Shown: piece after piece, positions 6,502 through 12,193 of the stretch | Layout: each line of letters begins with the position of its first letter | How positions within the stretch are numbered: the first letter of the stretch is position 1 | Source of the DNA: Nitrospirae bacterium CG2_30_53_67 | Lineage (GTDB): Bacteria; CG2-30-53-67 | Assembly: GCA_001873285.1 (NCBI GenBank) | Contig: MNYV01000130.1 | Span: 1-12,193, forward strand | DNA: 12,193 bases | Reading direction: 5' to 3' | Notes under the pieces: generated by a model | Told to the model about the DNA's origin: nothing | What the model saw: the letters and a program-made list of their open reading frames with translations, nothing else | Databases searched by the model: none | Translations under genes and position numbers: made by a program

Positions 6502-7785
6502 CTATCCCTGCTCGCACAGCATCTTCAACCCCTTTTGCCCGATGTCGGTGCGGAAGTGCTTTCCCTTAAAGTCAATCAGGTTTACGGCATCATAGGCCTT
6601 GTTCAGGGCGGAAGCCAGGGTCTCCCCTCGGGCCGTGACCCCCAGGACCCTGCCGCCGGCTGTGACAATCCTGTCATCCACCATTCTCGTCCCCGCATGA
6701 AAGACCAGGAGATCCTCGGTGTCCGGGATCCTGTCCAGACCGGAGATGGTCTTCCCTTTTTCATAGGCCCCCGGATACCCGCCTGAAGCCAGGACCACAC
6801 AGGCGCTGGCGCCGTTCTTCCATTCGATAGGGACCTGACTGAGCCGGTCATTAAGGATCCCCTCGATGATGTCAACGAGGTCGGTCTTGAGCCTGAAGAG
6901 GATCGGCTGAGCCTCGGGATCACCGAAGCGCACATTGAATTCCAGGACCTTCAACCCCTCGGGTGTGACCATGATGCCGGCATACAGCACCCCTTTGAAG
7001 ACCCTCCCCTCCTCGGCCATGCCACGGATCGTCGGGACCATGACCGTCTCCATGATCTCCTCGGTCCGGTCCTGAATGACCGGCGCAGGGGTATAGGCGC
7101 CCATGCCGCCGGTGTTGGGCCCTCGGTCCCCGTCATGGACCTGCTTGTGGTCCTGAGAGGAGATCATGGGTATGACGGCCTTTCCGTCCGTGAAGGCCAT
7201 AAAGGAGGCCTCCTCCCCGGCCAGACACTCCTCCACCACGATGGCCTCTCCGGCCGAACCGAATTTCCTCTGTTCCATGATCATGTACACGGACGCAACC
7301 GCCTCCTCAACGTTCTGCGCGACCACGACCCCCTTGCCTGCGGCCAGTCCGTCGGCCTTGACCACGATGGGCGCTCCCTTTTTCAAGATATAGCCGGCGG
7401 CTTGAGCAGGATCGGTGAAACTCATATACTCGGCCGTGGGGATCCCGTGCCTGCGCAGAAAATCCTTGGTGAAGACCTTGCTTCCCTCCAGGATCGCGGC
7501 GTTCTTTCTTGGGCCGAAGATGGGGAGCCCGGCCTCCTCAAAGCGGTCCACAATTCCCAGGGTCAGAGGGCCTTCGGGCCCGACCAGGGTGAGATCGATC
7601 TTCTGCTTCCTTGCAAAATCGAGGAGACTCTCGATCTCCCCGGCCTGTATGGGGACGGGTTCCGCCAGGCCCAAGGTTCCGCCGTTGCCCGGCGCGCAGT
7701 AGATTTTTTTGACCCTGGGGCTCTGCGCAATCTTCCAGACCAACGCATGTTCCCTGCCCCCGGAACCGACAACCAGAATTTTCAT
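6502..7785 (-). CDS. purD: PurD, phosphoribosylamine-glycine ligase
   Basis: A complete 427-residue GAR synthetase, which joins glycine to phosphoribosylamine with ATP in the second step of purine synthesis. Domains in order are the N-terminal pre-ATP-grasp domain (ILVVGSGGREHALVWKI, residues 3-19; GPEGPLTLG near 74), the ATP-grasp core (KADGLAAGKGVVVA; FMAFTDGK; SSQDHKQVHDGDRGPNTGGM), the metal-binding FNVRFGDPEAQPIL near residue 290, and the C-terminal small domain (CVVLASGGYPGAYEKG). The family usually reads NxRFGDPE, as here. The ATG at 7785 has AGGGG a few bases upstream. It is transcribed from a good promoter at 7913-7941 and is followed by a repeat element and purE. Confidence 0.96.
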   Translation of the reverse strand: MKILVVGSGGREHALVWKIAQSPRVKKIYCAPGNGGTLGLAEPVPIQAGEIESLLDFARKQKIDLTLVGPEGPLTLGIVDRFEEAGLPIFGPRKNAAILEGSKVFTKDFLRRHGIPTAEYMSFTDPAQAAGYILKKGAPIVVKADGLAAGKGVVVAQNVEEAVASVYMIMEQRKFGSAGEAIVVEECLAGEEASFMAFTDGKAVIPMISSQDHKQVHDGDRGPNTGGMGAYTPAPVIQDRTEEIMETVMVPTIRGMAEEGRVFKGVLYAGIMVTPEGLKVLEFNVRFGDPEAQPILFRLKTDLVDIIEGILNDRLSQVPIEWKNGASACVVLASGGYPGAYEKGKTISGLDRIPDTEDLLVFHAGTRMVDDRIVTAGGRVLGVTARGETLASALNKAYDAVNLIDFKGKHFRTDIGQKGLKMLCEQG

Positions 7786-7912
7786 AACGGCCCCTGCTCC
7801 AAAAAGAAAAATATCCTAAATACAGTTCGGTCAAGATGGTTAAAACCCGTCACCGTCCTGCCAAAGATAACACTGTCAAACGAGGTTTATTGGAGTATTA
7901 AAAACCGGCCTG

Positions 7913-7941
7913 ATTTTATGTGATCAGAATATAATTGTCAA
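7913..7941 (-). promoter_or_regulatory. Sigma70-like promoter for purD
   Basis: On the minus strand a perfect TTGACA (7936-7941) is followed after 17 bases by TAAAAT (7913-7918), one base off consensus. Transcription would start near 7906, leaving a leader of about 120 bases before purD. I see no known purine riboswitch core in that leader. Confidence 0.6.
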
Positions 7942-8036
7942 CCTTAACCTAAACCCGAGGGAATGCACAGTGGTGAGTGAAGTTTCTGCAAAAGTTTTTT
8001 AGCTCATCGTGGAAGTGAGTGGGCAAAAACCCCATA

Positions 8037-8143
8037 AGGGATAACTCCCCCTTGCCCCTCAGAGGGATAACTCCCCCTTGCCCCCTCAGAGGGATAACTC
8101 CCCCTTGCCCCCTCAGAGGGATAACTCCCCCTTGCCCCCTCTT
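8037..8143. repeat. Four tandem 26-27-bp units
   Basis: The unit AGGGATAACTCCCCCTTGCC followed by CCCTCAG occurs at 8037-8062 (one C shorter), 8063-8089, 8090-8116 and 8117-8143 (last unit diverging at its 3' end). The copies are nearly identical, pointing to recent slippage-type expansion of a dispersed C-rich repeat. There are no spacers, so it is not a CRISPR array. Confidence 0.85.
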
Positions 8144-8156
8144 AAATAAGAGGGGG
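8135..8156. repeat. Strong hairpin ending the tandem repeat
   Basis: CCCCCTCTTA (8135-8144) and TAAGAGGGGG (8147-8156) form a perfect 10-bp stem over a 2-base loop. No T run follows on either strand, so a role as intrinsic terminator is doubtful. It is probably the palindromic core of the repeat. Confidence 0.6.
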
Positions 8157-8212
8157 GAAGCCTTTAGAAAAGGGAGGTTAGAGCCTGCCCTCGAATGGGT
8201 TTATCGGGGGAG

Positions 8213-8266
8213 GGATTTTTGATATGATGTCGTTTCTATTATGAGAACCATAATATCAAAAAATCC
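8213..8266. terminator. A/T-rich inverted repeat downstream of glpD
   Basis: GGATTTTTGATATGATG (8213-8229) and CATAATATCAAAAAATCC (8249-8266) pair almost fully (one mismatch, one bulge) around a 19-base loop. It lies about 30 bases past the glpD stop and may stabilise or end its transcript; the low-GC stem makes true terminator activity uncertain. Confidence 0.35.
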
Positions 8267-8296
8267 AAGAAGAAATATGACCGGAAGCGCGTTCGG

Positions 8297-9919
8297 TTAT
8301 CTTGAAGGGACGCCGGCTTGAATCGGAAAGTTCATTTCTTGCAGATAAGTCTCGATCTGGTGTTCGGTCTCTCGTGGATCCCAGTGAAGATACCTGGCGA
8401 GCAAGGAAGCGACGCGGCCCGCAGTCTCACGGCCGTTGGCCTCGGAAAGGGCAAGCGAGGTTCTCCTCCGGAGAAAATCGCTGAGGGTCACGACCATCTC
8501 CTCCTCCACGCCATAGCGGACCTGGGCAAGGATTTCCGGTCTTCCCGGAGTGATCCGCTCACGAAGTCCCTCATCCTCCTGGATTCGATTCAGGACATCC
8601 CGGTAACGGGTCCCGTAACACCGGATGAAGTGCGCCGCCGTATCCGGCCCGATGCCGTATTCGGTTTCCGCCTTTTCACATATCATCTTCATGTCGGAGG
8701 CTGGATCTTTGAGGCCCCCGCCATAGAGCGGGAGCTCGGCAGTCCTGCACGGGACCCGTGACCGCATCTCCTGTCCCCTGGCGATCCGGTCCACCACCTC
8801 CTCGGCGACCTGCCGATAGGTGGTGTACTTTCCGCCGGCCACACTCAGAAGTCCGGAACGCTCCTCGTAGATCACATGACTCCGTGAAAGCTCGGATGGG
8901 CGGCCCGGCTCCGCCACCAAGGGGCGGAGCCCGGCGAAAGACGCGATCACATGCTCTCTGTCCAGCTTAGCGCCCGGAAGGACGCGCCGACCCTCCTCGA
9001 TGAGATAGGCGATATCCTCTGGTGACGGCGTGACCTGGTCAGGATCGCCGGTATAGAAGGTGTCGGTGGTCCCGACCAGTGAGTAACCCTGATAGGGAAT
9101 CACAAAAAAAACGCGGTTGTCCCGCCGCGCCGAGATGAGCAGGGCATGACCTCGGGTGGATCCGGGAACGATGATGTGAACCCCCTTGGTGGGCCGAAGC
9201 CGAGGCTCTGTTTTTAGTGAACTCATTTTAGTGATACGGTCGAGCCACGGGCCTGAGGCGTTGATCACCTTCCGGGCCATGACCTCGAACGTCCGCCCGG
9301 AAAGTCGGTCTTTGACCACGGCGCCGGCCGCCCTTTCCCCGCTCCTGATTAGGGAGATGACCTCGGCATAATTGACCGCGGCCGCCCCAGCCTCTGTGGC
9401 GGAGAGCACATTTTCCAAACAGAGGCGCGCATCGTCCATCCGGCAGTCATAGTAGACGGCCCCGCCCTGAAGGCCCGTCCTTTCGAGATCGGGCTCTGCC
9501 TTGAACACGTCCTGTAATGAAACCATCCGGTGCCTCTCAACATTCCTGAACAGGGCCAGCATGTCATACAGGATCATCCCCGCATGGATGATTGCCCGGC
9601 CTCTCGCGTCCTCCTTGTAGACCGGAATCAGAAAAGGGAGAGGATGGACCAGGTGAGGGGCGATGGAGAGAAGGGTTCTCCGTTCCCGGCAGGATTCAAA
9701 GACCAGGCCGAGTTTCATCTGTTCCAGGTACCGAAGTCCCCCGTGGACCAGCTTTGAGGTCTTGCTGCTGGCGCCCGAGGCAAAGTCCCCTTTCTCCACC
9801 AGGGCCGCCCGATACCCCCGGAGGGCGGCGTCCCTCAGGATGCCGCAGCCGTTGATCCCGCCGCCGATGACGAGAAGATCGAACGTCTCCGAGGTGAGTC
9901 TATGGATTTCCCGTTTCAA
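8297..9919 (-). CDS. glpD: FAD-dependent glycerol-3-phosphate dehydrogenase GlpD
   Basis: A 540-residue flavoprotein that oxidises glycerol-3-phosphate to dihydroxyacetone phosphate and passes electrons to quinone at the inner membrane. The FAD-binding Rossmann motif is VIGGGINGCGILRDAALRG (residues 17-35), followed by ALVEKGDFASGASSKTSKL and VHGGLRYLEQ, the family signature. VNYAEVISL, NASGPWLDRI and KGVHIIVPG continue the DAO domain; SLVGTTDTFYTGDP and FAGLRPLV are also typical. The C-terminal DAO_C helical domain starts near CRTAELPLYGG and ends with RYLHWDPRETEHQIETYLQE. The start is TTG (9917-9919) with GGAGG at 9927-9931, 7 bases upstream; no in-frame ATG is better placed. No glpK or glpF is adjacent. 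Confidence 0.94.
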   Translation of the reverse strand: MKREIHRLTSETFDLLVIGGGINGCGILRDAALRGYRAALVEKGDFASGASSKTSKLVHGGLRYLEQMKLGLVFESCRERRTLLSIAPHLVHPLPFLIPVYKEDARGRAIIHAGMILYDMLALFRNVERHRMVSLQDVFKAEPDLERTGLQGGAVYYDCRMDDARLCLENVLSATEAGAAAVNYAEVISLIRSGERAAGAVVKDRLSGRTFEVMARKVINASGPWLDRITKMSSLKTEPRLRPTKGVHIIVPGSTRGHALLISARRDNRVFFVIPYQGYSLVGTTDTFYTGDPDQVTPSPEDIAYLIEEGRRVLPGAKLDREHVIASFAGLRPLVAEPGRPSELSRSHVIYEERSGLLSVAGGKYTTYRQVAEEVVDRIARGQEMRSRVPCRTAELPLYGGGLKDPASDMKMICEKAETEYGIGPDTAAHFIRCYGTRYRDVLNRIQEDEGLRERITPGRPEILAQVRYGVEEEMVVTLSDFLRRRTSLALSEANGRETAGRVASLLARYLHWDPRETEHQIETYLQEMNFPIQAGVPSR

Positions 9920-9958
9920 ACGCAGGCCTCCATGGTTTGTAATCAGATTTTTATTTTA

Positions 9959-9967
9959 ATTATAGCA
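9959..9967 (-). promoter_or_regulatory. Extended -10 promoter for glpD
   Basis: The minus strand reads TGCTATAAT here, a perfect -10 with the TG extension. No good -35 lies 17 bases upstream, which extended -10 promoters tolerate. The predicted start is near 9952, about 33 bases before the TTG codon. Confidence 0.5.
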
Positions 9968-10211
9968 TGGAACAGGATTCAAGGTGAGTGAGATTTATCA
10001 TAGGAGGAGATACACATCGATCGTCTGAGTTTACAGGCTTCGGGCAAGGCGAACGCTTTGGATCTTTTATCGTAATAAACAAATTCACATACAGAGCGAC
10101 AGAACAAAGCAGACCGAGGCGCGAGGAAATCGAAGAGTGAGGCGTACTGGTAGTACGCCGCAACGACGAGACGAGGAAGCAACAAAGGTATGCAAAGTTA
10201 TGTCGCTCTGT
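9968..10211. repeat. Hairpin-rich dispersed-repeat-like region
   Basis: No gene is supported. The right half is a structured element bounded by inverted copies of ACAGAGCGACA (10091-10101, and its complement at 10201-10211), the second one touching the tautomerase stop codon. In its middle, GGCGTACT-GGT-AGTACGCC forms a perfect 8-bp hairpin (10141-10159). The 121-base unit resembles REP-like dispersed repeats and could fold as the 3' end of the tautomerase transcript. The left half (9968-10090) holds only short frames without known relatives. Confidence 0.55.
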
Positions 10212-10397
10212 CTACATATCCGAAAAGAGTTTGCCCCCCTTGCCCCAGTTTTCCTTCTCGACCTCTTCGATCACGATGTAGGTGTGTTCGCTCGGCTTGC
10301 CGGCCACCCGTTCGAGGGTCTCGGAAAACTCCTTCACAATCTTGGCCTTCTGTTCCCTGGACAGCTTGCCCAGAAGCTTCAGATTCACGTAAGGCAT
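10212..10397 (-). CDS. 4-oxalocrotonate tautomerase family protein
   Basis: A 61-residue protein of the small tautomerase superfamily, which uses the N-terminal proline, exposed after removal of Met, as catalytic base. It begins MPYVNLKLLGKLSREQKAKI and later has the typical VIEEVEKENWGKGG. Pro1 is present and the residue equivalent to Phe50 is Trp. Judged by simple alignment to the classic enzyme, the catalytic arginines at 11 and 39 are Leu and Tyr. The enzyme may therefore act on a substrate other than oxalocrotonate; none can be named. AAGGAG lies 7 bases before the ATG. The start overlaps the end of the upstream unknown gene by 13 bases, so the two are surely one operon. The structured repeat begins directly after its stop. 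Confidence 0.85.
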   Translation of the reverse strand: MPYVNLKLLGKLSREQKAKIVKEFSETLERVAGKPSEHTYIVIEEVEKENWGKGGKLFSDM

Positions 10398-10687
10398 GGG
10401 TCTTCTCCTTGTAGTTCGGTTTCCAACCTTGATTCAAGAATCCGTATAACCCTGTCCATATCCTGGACTGGGGTCTGATCGAGATGTTCGAACATCTCCG
10501 CCTCATCATCTTCTTCCAGATCCCTCAGGTGGGCGATATGAATCGCAAAGTTTTTGCCGCTTTTCTTGACCTCACGGATCTCTTTGAGGAACCCCAGAAG
10601 TTTGGTGCAGATCTCTTCCGGCATCTGAGGAACCGGACCCGAGAGCCTGTTCCTGATCCAGTCGCTGAGGCTGATCTCTTCGCTCAT
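10385..10687 (-). CDS. Hypothetical protein, 100 residues
   Basis: I do not recognise a family. The protein is acidic and predicted mostly helical (IRNRLSG, EEICTKLLGFLKEIREVKKSGK, DDEAEMFEHLDQ, MDRVIRILESRLETE), with no signal peptide or membrane segment and a single cysteine in the middle plus one near the end. It is supported as a real gene by its overlap of 13 bases with the tautomerase start, by a GAGGGA-type ribosome binding site just before its ATG, and by a promoter-like repeat about 60 bases upstream (10743-10787). The tautomerase pairing suggests a shared job, but its nature is unknown. Confidence 0.65.
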   Translation of the reverse strand: MSEEISLSDWIRNRLSGPVPQMPEEICTKLLGFLKEIREVKKSGKNFAIHIAHLRDLEEDDEAEMFEHLDQTPVQDMDRVIRILESRLETELQGEDPCLT

Positions 10688-10742
10688 CTCCGTCCCTCAA
10701 TTAATTTCCCGCCGTGCAACATACACCATAGCGTGGGACCCG

Positions 10743-10787
10743 ACAAGGGACAGTCCTATTCTTCCCGTAAAAACAGTTCTTGTCAAG
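10743..10787 (-). promoter_or_regulatory. Promoter-bearing repeat, copy A
   Basis: On the minus strand TTGACA (10781-10786) is followed after 17 bases by AAGAAT (10758-10763), then TGTCCCTTGT (10743-10752). This would start transcription near 10751 for the unknown gene and tautomerase. The segment matches copy B at 11988-12033 with about 80% identity. The most conserved parts are ACAAGGGACA, GTAAAAAC and TTGTCAAG in plus-strand reading. Confidence 0.55.
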
Positions 10788-10841
10788 CTGAGAAAGACGG
10801 TGGAACGAAAGGGTGATTGCCGAGTGTTCAAGTTGCTCCAT

Positions 10842-11093
10842 TTATCGGAGGGGTATCCGTTCCGGAATACTCTCTTTTCTGATGCGGATCTCCGCCACAG
10901 GGGAGTTGACCTCAAAATATCTCGCCACTTCATTGGAAATAAAGGACCAAACATCATCCGGGATTGAAGACATCCTGCTGAATGCGGCATGATTTTCTCT
11001 TACGATCTTCTCACAAATTTTTTCAAGCTGCGGTGTCGGAACTAAAATGTGTCCGGCAAAAGCATCACCTTGATATTCAAACCAATCGATCAC
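10842..11093 (-). pseudogene. ImmA/IrrE-type protease, detached C-terminal half
   Basis: This 83-codon frame starts at GTG 11091-11093 and is in the same frame as the upstream protease half, separated only by TAA and two codons (S, D). Its beginning, VIDWFEYQGDAFAGHILVP, is the well-known second conserved block of ImmA/IrrE (DUF955) proteins, in which the Glu of EYQ is expected to be the third zinc ligand. The rest (helical segment around ICEKIVRENHAAF, end IRKESIPERIPLR) is normal for the family's C-terminus. It could be made only by reinitiation or readthrough. A purine-rich GGGAGGG lies about 13 bases before the GTG, so reinitiation is conceivable. Confidence 0.7.
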
Positions 11094-11099
11094 GTCGGA

Positions 11100-11459
11100 T
11101 TACAAGCCCTCCCTCCACTCCATATACTCATGCACTAATTTAAATTGTAAATCAGCATAAAACGACTCATGCAATACACAATGACCAAGCTCATGGGCAA
11201 GGGTGAAACGGCATTTCTCATGCATTTGGTCATACTGAATCTCATCAACCATGATGGTCGTTCGGTCGGCCGTAAGAAAACCGTTTAAACCATGATCTCT
11301 GTATAGTCGTGGGAAAGGGTATATGTTCAGACGGAGTTTCAGCTCAATTATTTCTTCAATCGGGATGGGAATCTCTTGCGATGGATGCAGCTCATGCAGA
11401 AACTCTCTGGCTTTTCTCCCGATCTCAGCGTAAGTAAGACGGGGAAGTTCAAAACTCAC
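11100..11459 (-). CDS. ImmA/IrrE-type metallopeptidase, N-terminal half
   Basis: A 119-residue product ending at TAA (11100-11102). It carries the HELGH zinc motif (residues 89-93, in FTLAHELGHCVLH) preceded by DRTTIMVDEIQYDQ, typical of ImmA/IrrE (DUF955) proteases that cleave XRE-type repressors. The in-frame continuation after the stop contains the second conserved block, so the gene is a ~205-residue protease split by a nonsense codon between HExxH and the third ligand; alone this half is probably inactive. It starts at GTG, overlapping the regulator stop as GTGA, with AAAGGA 6 bases upstream. The tight overlap with the XRE gene indicates regulator and protease act together. Confidence 0.8.
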   Translation of the reverse strand: MSFELPRLTYAEIGRKAREFLHELHPSQEIPIPIEEIIELKLRLNIYPFPRLYRDHGLNGFLTADRTTIMVDEIQYDQMHEKCRFTLAHELGHCVLHESFYADLQFKLVHEYMEWREGL

Positions 11460-11836
11460 CGCAATTCCTTTCGGATAGATTCAAGCAGATTCTTCAGATC
11501 CTCGTCATCAAGCTTCTTTCCCCTGACTGTCCTATATAAAATGGGAAGCGCTTTGATCATTTCGCGATCCGAGACTATGTCGGAAGGTATTTTCCCAACA
11601 CCGGTGGAAGCCAGATCACAAAACGTGAGCCAGTCATCACTTCCTTGCTTGATTCTCAAAGCTGCTGCATACTCCTTCCTTTTTTCTTTGGACTGCGGCG
11701 GCGCCAACAAGTCTCTCTCAATTTTACTTATGTTTCCCGGATCAAACCCGTTGTGCCTACAAAATTCCCGTAATGTAAGACCAAGCTCAATTCTTTTTTG
11801 TTTAAAAAATTCGCCGAATGTGACCCCGGGTTTCAT
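11456..11836 (-). CDS. XRE-family transcriptional regulator
   Basis: A 126-residue DNA-binding protein. The helix-turn-helix occupies about residues 7-60 (FGEFFKQKRIELGLTLREFC, then GFDPGNISKIERD with the recognition helix). The C-terminal half (LPILYRTVRGKKLDDEDLKN, LLESIRKEL) is of the kind found in regulators paired with ImmA proteases. I chose ATG 11836 over GTG 11845 because GGAGGTGA lies 5 bases upstream, a nearly perfect ribosome binding site that the GTG start would sit inside. Its stop overlaps the protease start by 4 bases. It likely represses its own promoter through the inverted repeat at 11857-11880, which covers the -10. Confidence 0.88.
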   Translation of the reverse strand: MKPGVTFGEFFKQKRIELGLTLREFCRHNGFDPGNISKIERDLLAPPQSKEKRKEYAAALRIKQGSDDWLTFCDLASTGVGKIPSDIVSDREMIKALPILYRTVRGKKLDDEDLKNLLESIRKELR

Positions 11837-11856
11837 AATTATCACCTCCTCCCCAT

Positions 11857-11894
11857 CTGTTGTTAAATTTACTACAACAGACCGGACTTGTCAA
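11857..11894 (-). promoter_or_regulatory. Promoter and operator of the XRE/ImmA operon
   Basis: On the minus strand TTGACA (11889-11894) is followed after 17 bases by TAAATT (11866-11871), giving a start near 11859 and a leader of about 23 bases. An inverted repeat, CTGTTGT (11857-11863) and ACAACAG (11874-11880), brackets the -10, with the palindrome TAAATTTA between them. A regulator bound here would block the polymerase. Confidence 0.6.
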
Positions 11895-11987
11895 CCCCCT
11901 GCAGTAAAATTTTTCTATAAATGCTGATTATTTTTTAATCCCAGAGGGTGGCTCGGTCCGACCCCGGAAGGCATGCATAGGAAAACC

Positions 11988-12033
11988 ACAAGGGACAATG
12001 CCAATTTTCCCCGTAAAAACCGTATTTGTCAAG
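11988..12033 (-). promoter_or_regulatory. Promoter-bearing repeat, copy B
   Basis: Second copy of the segment at 10743-10787. On the minus strand TTGACA (12027-12032) is followed after 17 bases by GAAAAT (12004-12009) and then by TGTCCCTTGT. It lies about 95 bases upstream of the XRE operon's own promoter. With copy A it brackets the XRE/ImmA module as a direct repeat. Confidence 0.5.
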
Positions 12034-12073
12034 AGAAGAAATAAATATTCAAGTGTGACAAGTTATTCTCAAC

Positions 12074-12119
12074 AAAAAAGCCCTGCCTCTCTACGAGTCA
12101 TCGACCTAAGAGAGAGGGC
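12074..12119 (-). terminator. Rho-independent terminator of the right-edge gene
   Basis: On the minus strand a stem of GCCCT plus CTCTCT pairs with AGAGAG and AGGGC (12080-12092 with 12109-12119, a two-base bulge), then six T residues (12079-12074). It lies about 30 bases past the stop of the gene entering from the right edge. Confidence 0.75.
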
Positions 12120-12146
12120 CTTGGGTATCTTCTCACCAAGAAAGGA

Positions 12147-12193
12147 CTATGGTTTCCTCCGCTTCATAGCGATCAGGCCAGCCAGCCCTGTGC
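12147..12193 (-). CDS. PEP-CTERM-like sorting tail, 3' end of a surface protein
   Basis: Only the last 14 codons are inside the window: TGLAGLIAMKRRKP then TAG at 12147-12149. A short hydrophobic Gly/Leu/Ala stretch followed by a basic KRRK end is the C-terminal half of a PEP-CTERM or VPxxA-CTERM signal, which exosortase-type enzymes recognise on exported proteins of Gram-negative, exopolysaccharide-forming bacteria. The diagnostic PEP motif would lie just outside. A terminator directly downstream supports this being a true gene end. The body of the protein cannot be judged. Confidence 0.65.
   Translation of the reverse strand, partial: TGLAGLIAMKRRKP

Larger units (their letters stand above)
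7942..8296. other. Repeat-rich intergenic region between glpD and purD
   Basis: No gene is supported here. It contains four tandem 26-27-base units (8037-8143), a GC-rich hairpin (8135-8156) and an A/T-rich inverted repeat (8213-8266). A 67-codon plus frame beginning GTG at 8019 is only the translation of the tandem units and has no ribosome binding site. Confidence 0.6.

Noticed and set aside
7786-7906. Riboswitch in the ~120-base purD leader
   Set aside because: I could not find the conserved core of a purine, PRPP-type or other known riboswitch, nor a clear terminator/antiterminator pair.
7135-7923. Plus-strand 262-codon frame opposite purD
   Set aside because: It mirrors the codon pattern of purD and runs through the purD promoter; its residues match no family.
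8037-8143. Possible CRISPR array
   Set aside because: The units are contiguous with no spacers and there are no cas genes.
8019-8222. 67-codon frame through the tandem repeat (LRGITPPCP units)
   Set aside because: Units of 27 bases keep a frame open by arithmetic alone; GTG start without a ribosome binding site, and the first unit is one base short.
10484-10816. Plus-strand 110-codon frame opposite the hypothetical gene
   Set aside because: Antisense; the minus-strand frame has the ribosome binding site, the promoter-like repeat and the overlap with the tautomerase.

Overview
The window reads as a chromosomal segment of a Gram-negative bacterium with moderately high GC. Evidence for this is a TolC-type outer-membrane channel, a PEP-CTERM-like sorting tail cut by the right edge, a FAD glycerol-3-phosphate dehydrogenase, class I PurE and PurD, and sigma70-like promoters. 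The mix of PEP-CTERM, MazF and MntA-type toxin-antitoxin parts, XRE/ImmA genes and many hairpin repeats would suit an uncultured Desulfobacterota, Nitrospirota or similar lineage. That placement is inference from gene style only; no rRNA or tRNA is visible.

Left part (1-2642, plus strand): the 3' end of rimO (tRNA-like methylthiotransferase acting on ribosomal protein S12), then a soluble family 2 glycosyltransferase, then an AAA_14/DUF4143 ATPase. The ATPase seems to have its own promoter, whose predicted start site is the A of the ATG (leaderless) and whose -10 region lies inside nested palindromes.

Accessory patch (2643-3957): decayed intergenic DNA containing a 14-bp-arm palindrome and a broken MntA-like nucleotidyltransferase antitoxin (plus strand, deletion plus frameshift). 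Abutting it is an intact MazE/MazF-like antitoxin-toxin pair on the minus strand with a sigma70 promoter and a perfect palindrome at the predicted start site.

Housekeeping block (3958-7941, minus strand): promoter, purD, an approximately 310-bp inverted-repeat element, purE, and a TolC-family protein whose start codon overlaps the purE stop (ATGA). PurD and PurE are purine biosynthesis steps; the efflux channel appears to be translationally coupled to purE. Upstream (7942-8296) is a repeat-rich intergenic region with four 26-27-bp tandem units and a strong hairpin. Then comes glpD (8297-9919) with a TTG start and an extended -10 promoter.

Right part (9960-12193, minus strand): a hairpin-rich repeat, a 4-oxalocrotonate tautomerase-like gene overlapping a 100-residue gene of unknown function, and an XRE regulator plus ImmA/IrrE-type protease pair. 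The protease is split by an in-frame TAA between its HExxH motif and the expected third zinc ligand. The XRE/ImmA pair is bracketed by two ~46-bp imperfect direct repeats, each containing a minus-strand TTGACA-N17-(-10)-like promoter; this is the most unusual architecture in the window. At the right edge is a terminator and the last 14 codons of a PEP-CTERM-like protein.
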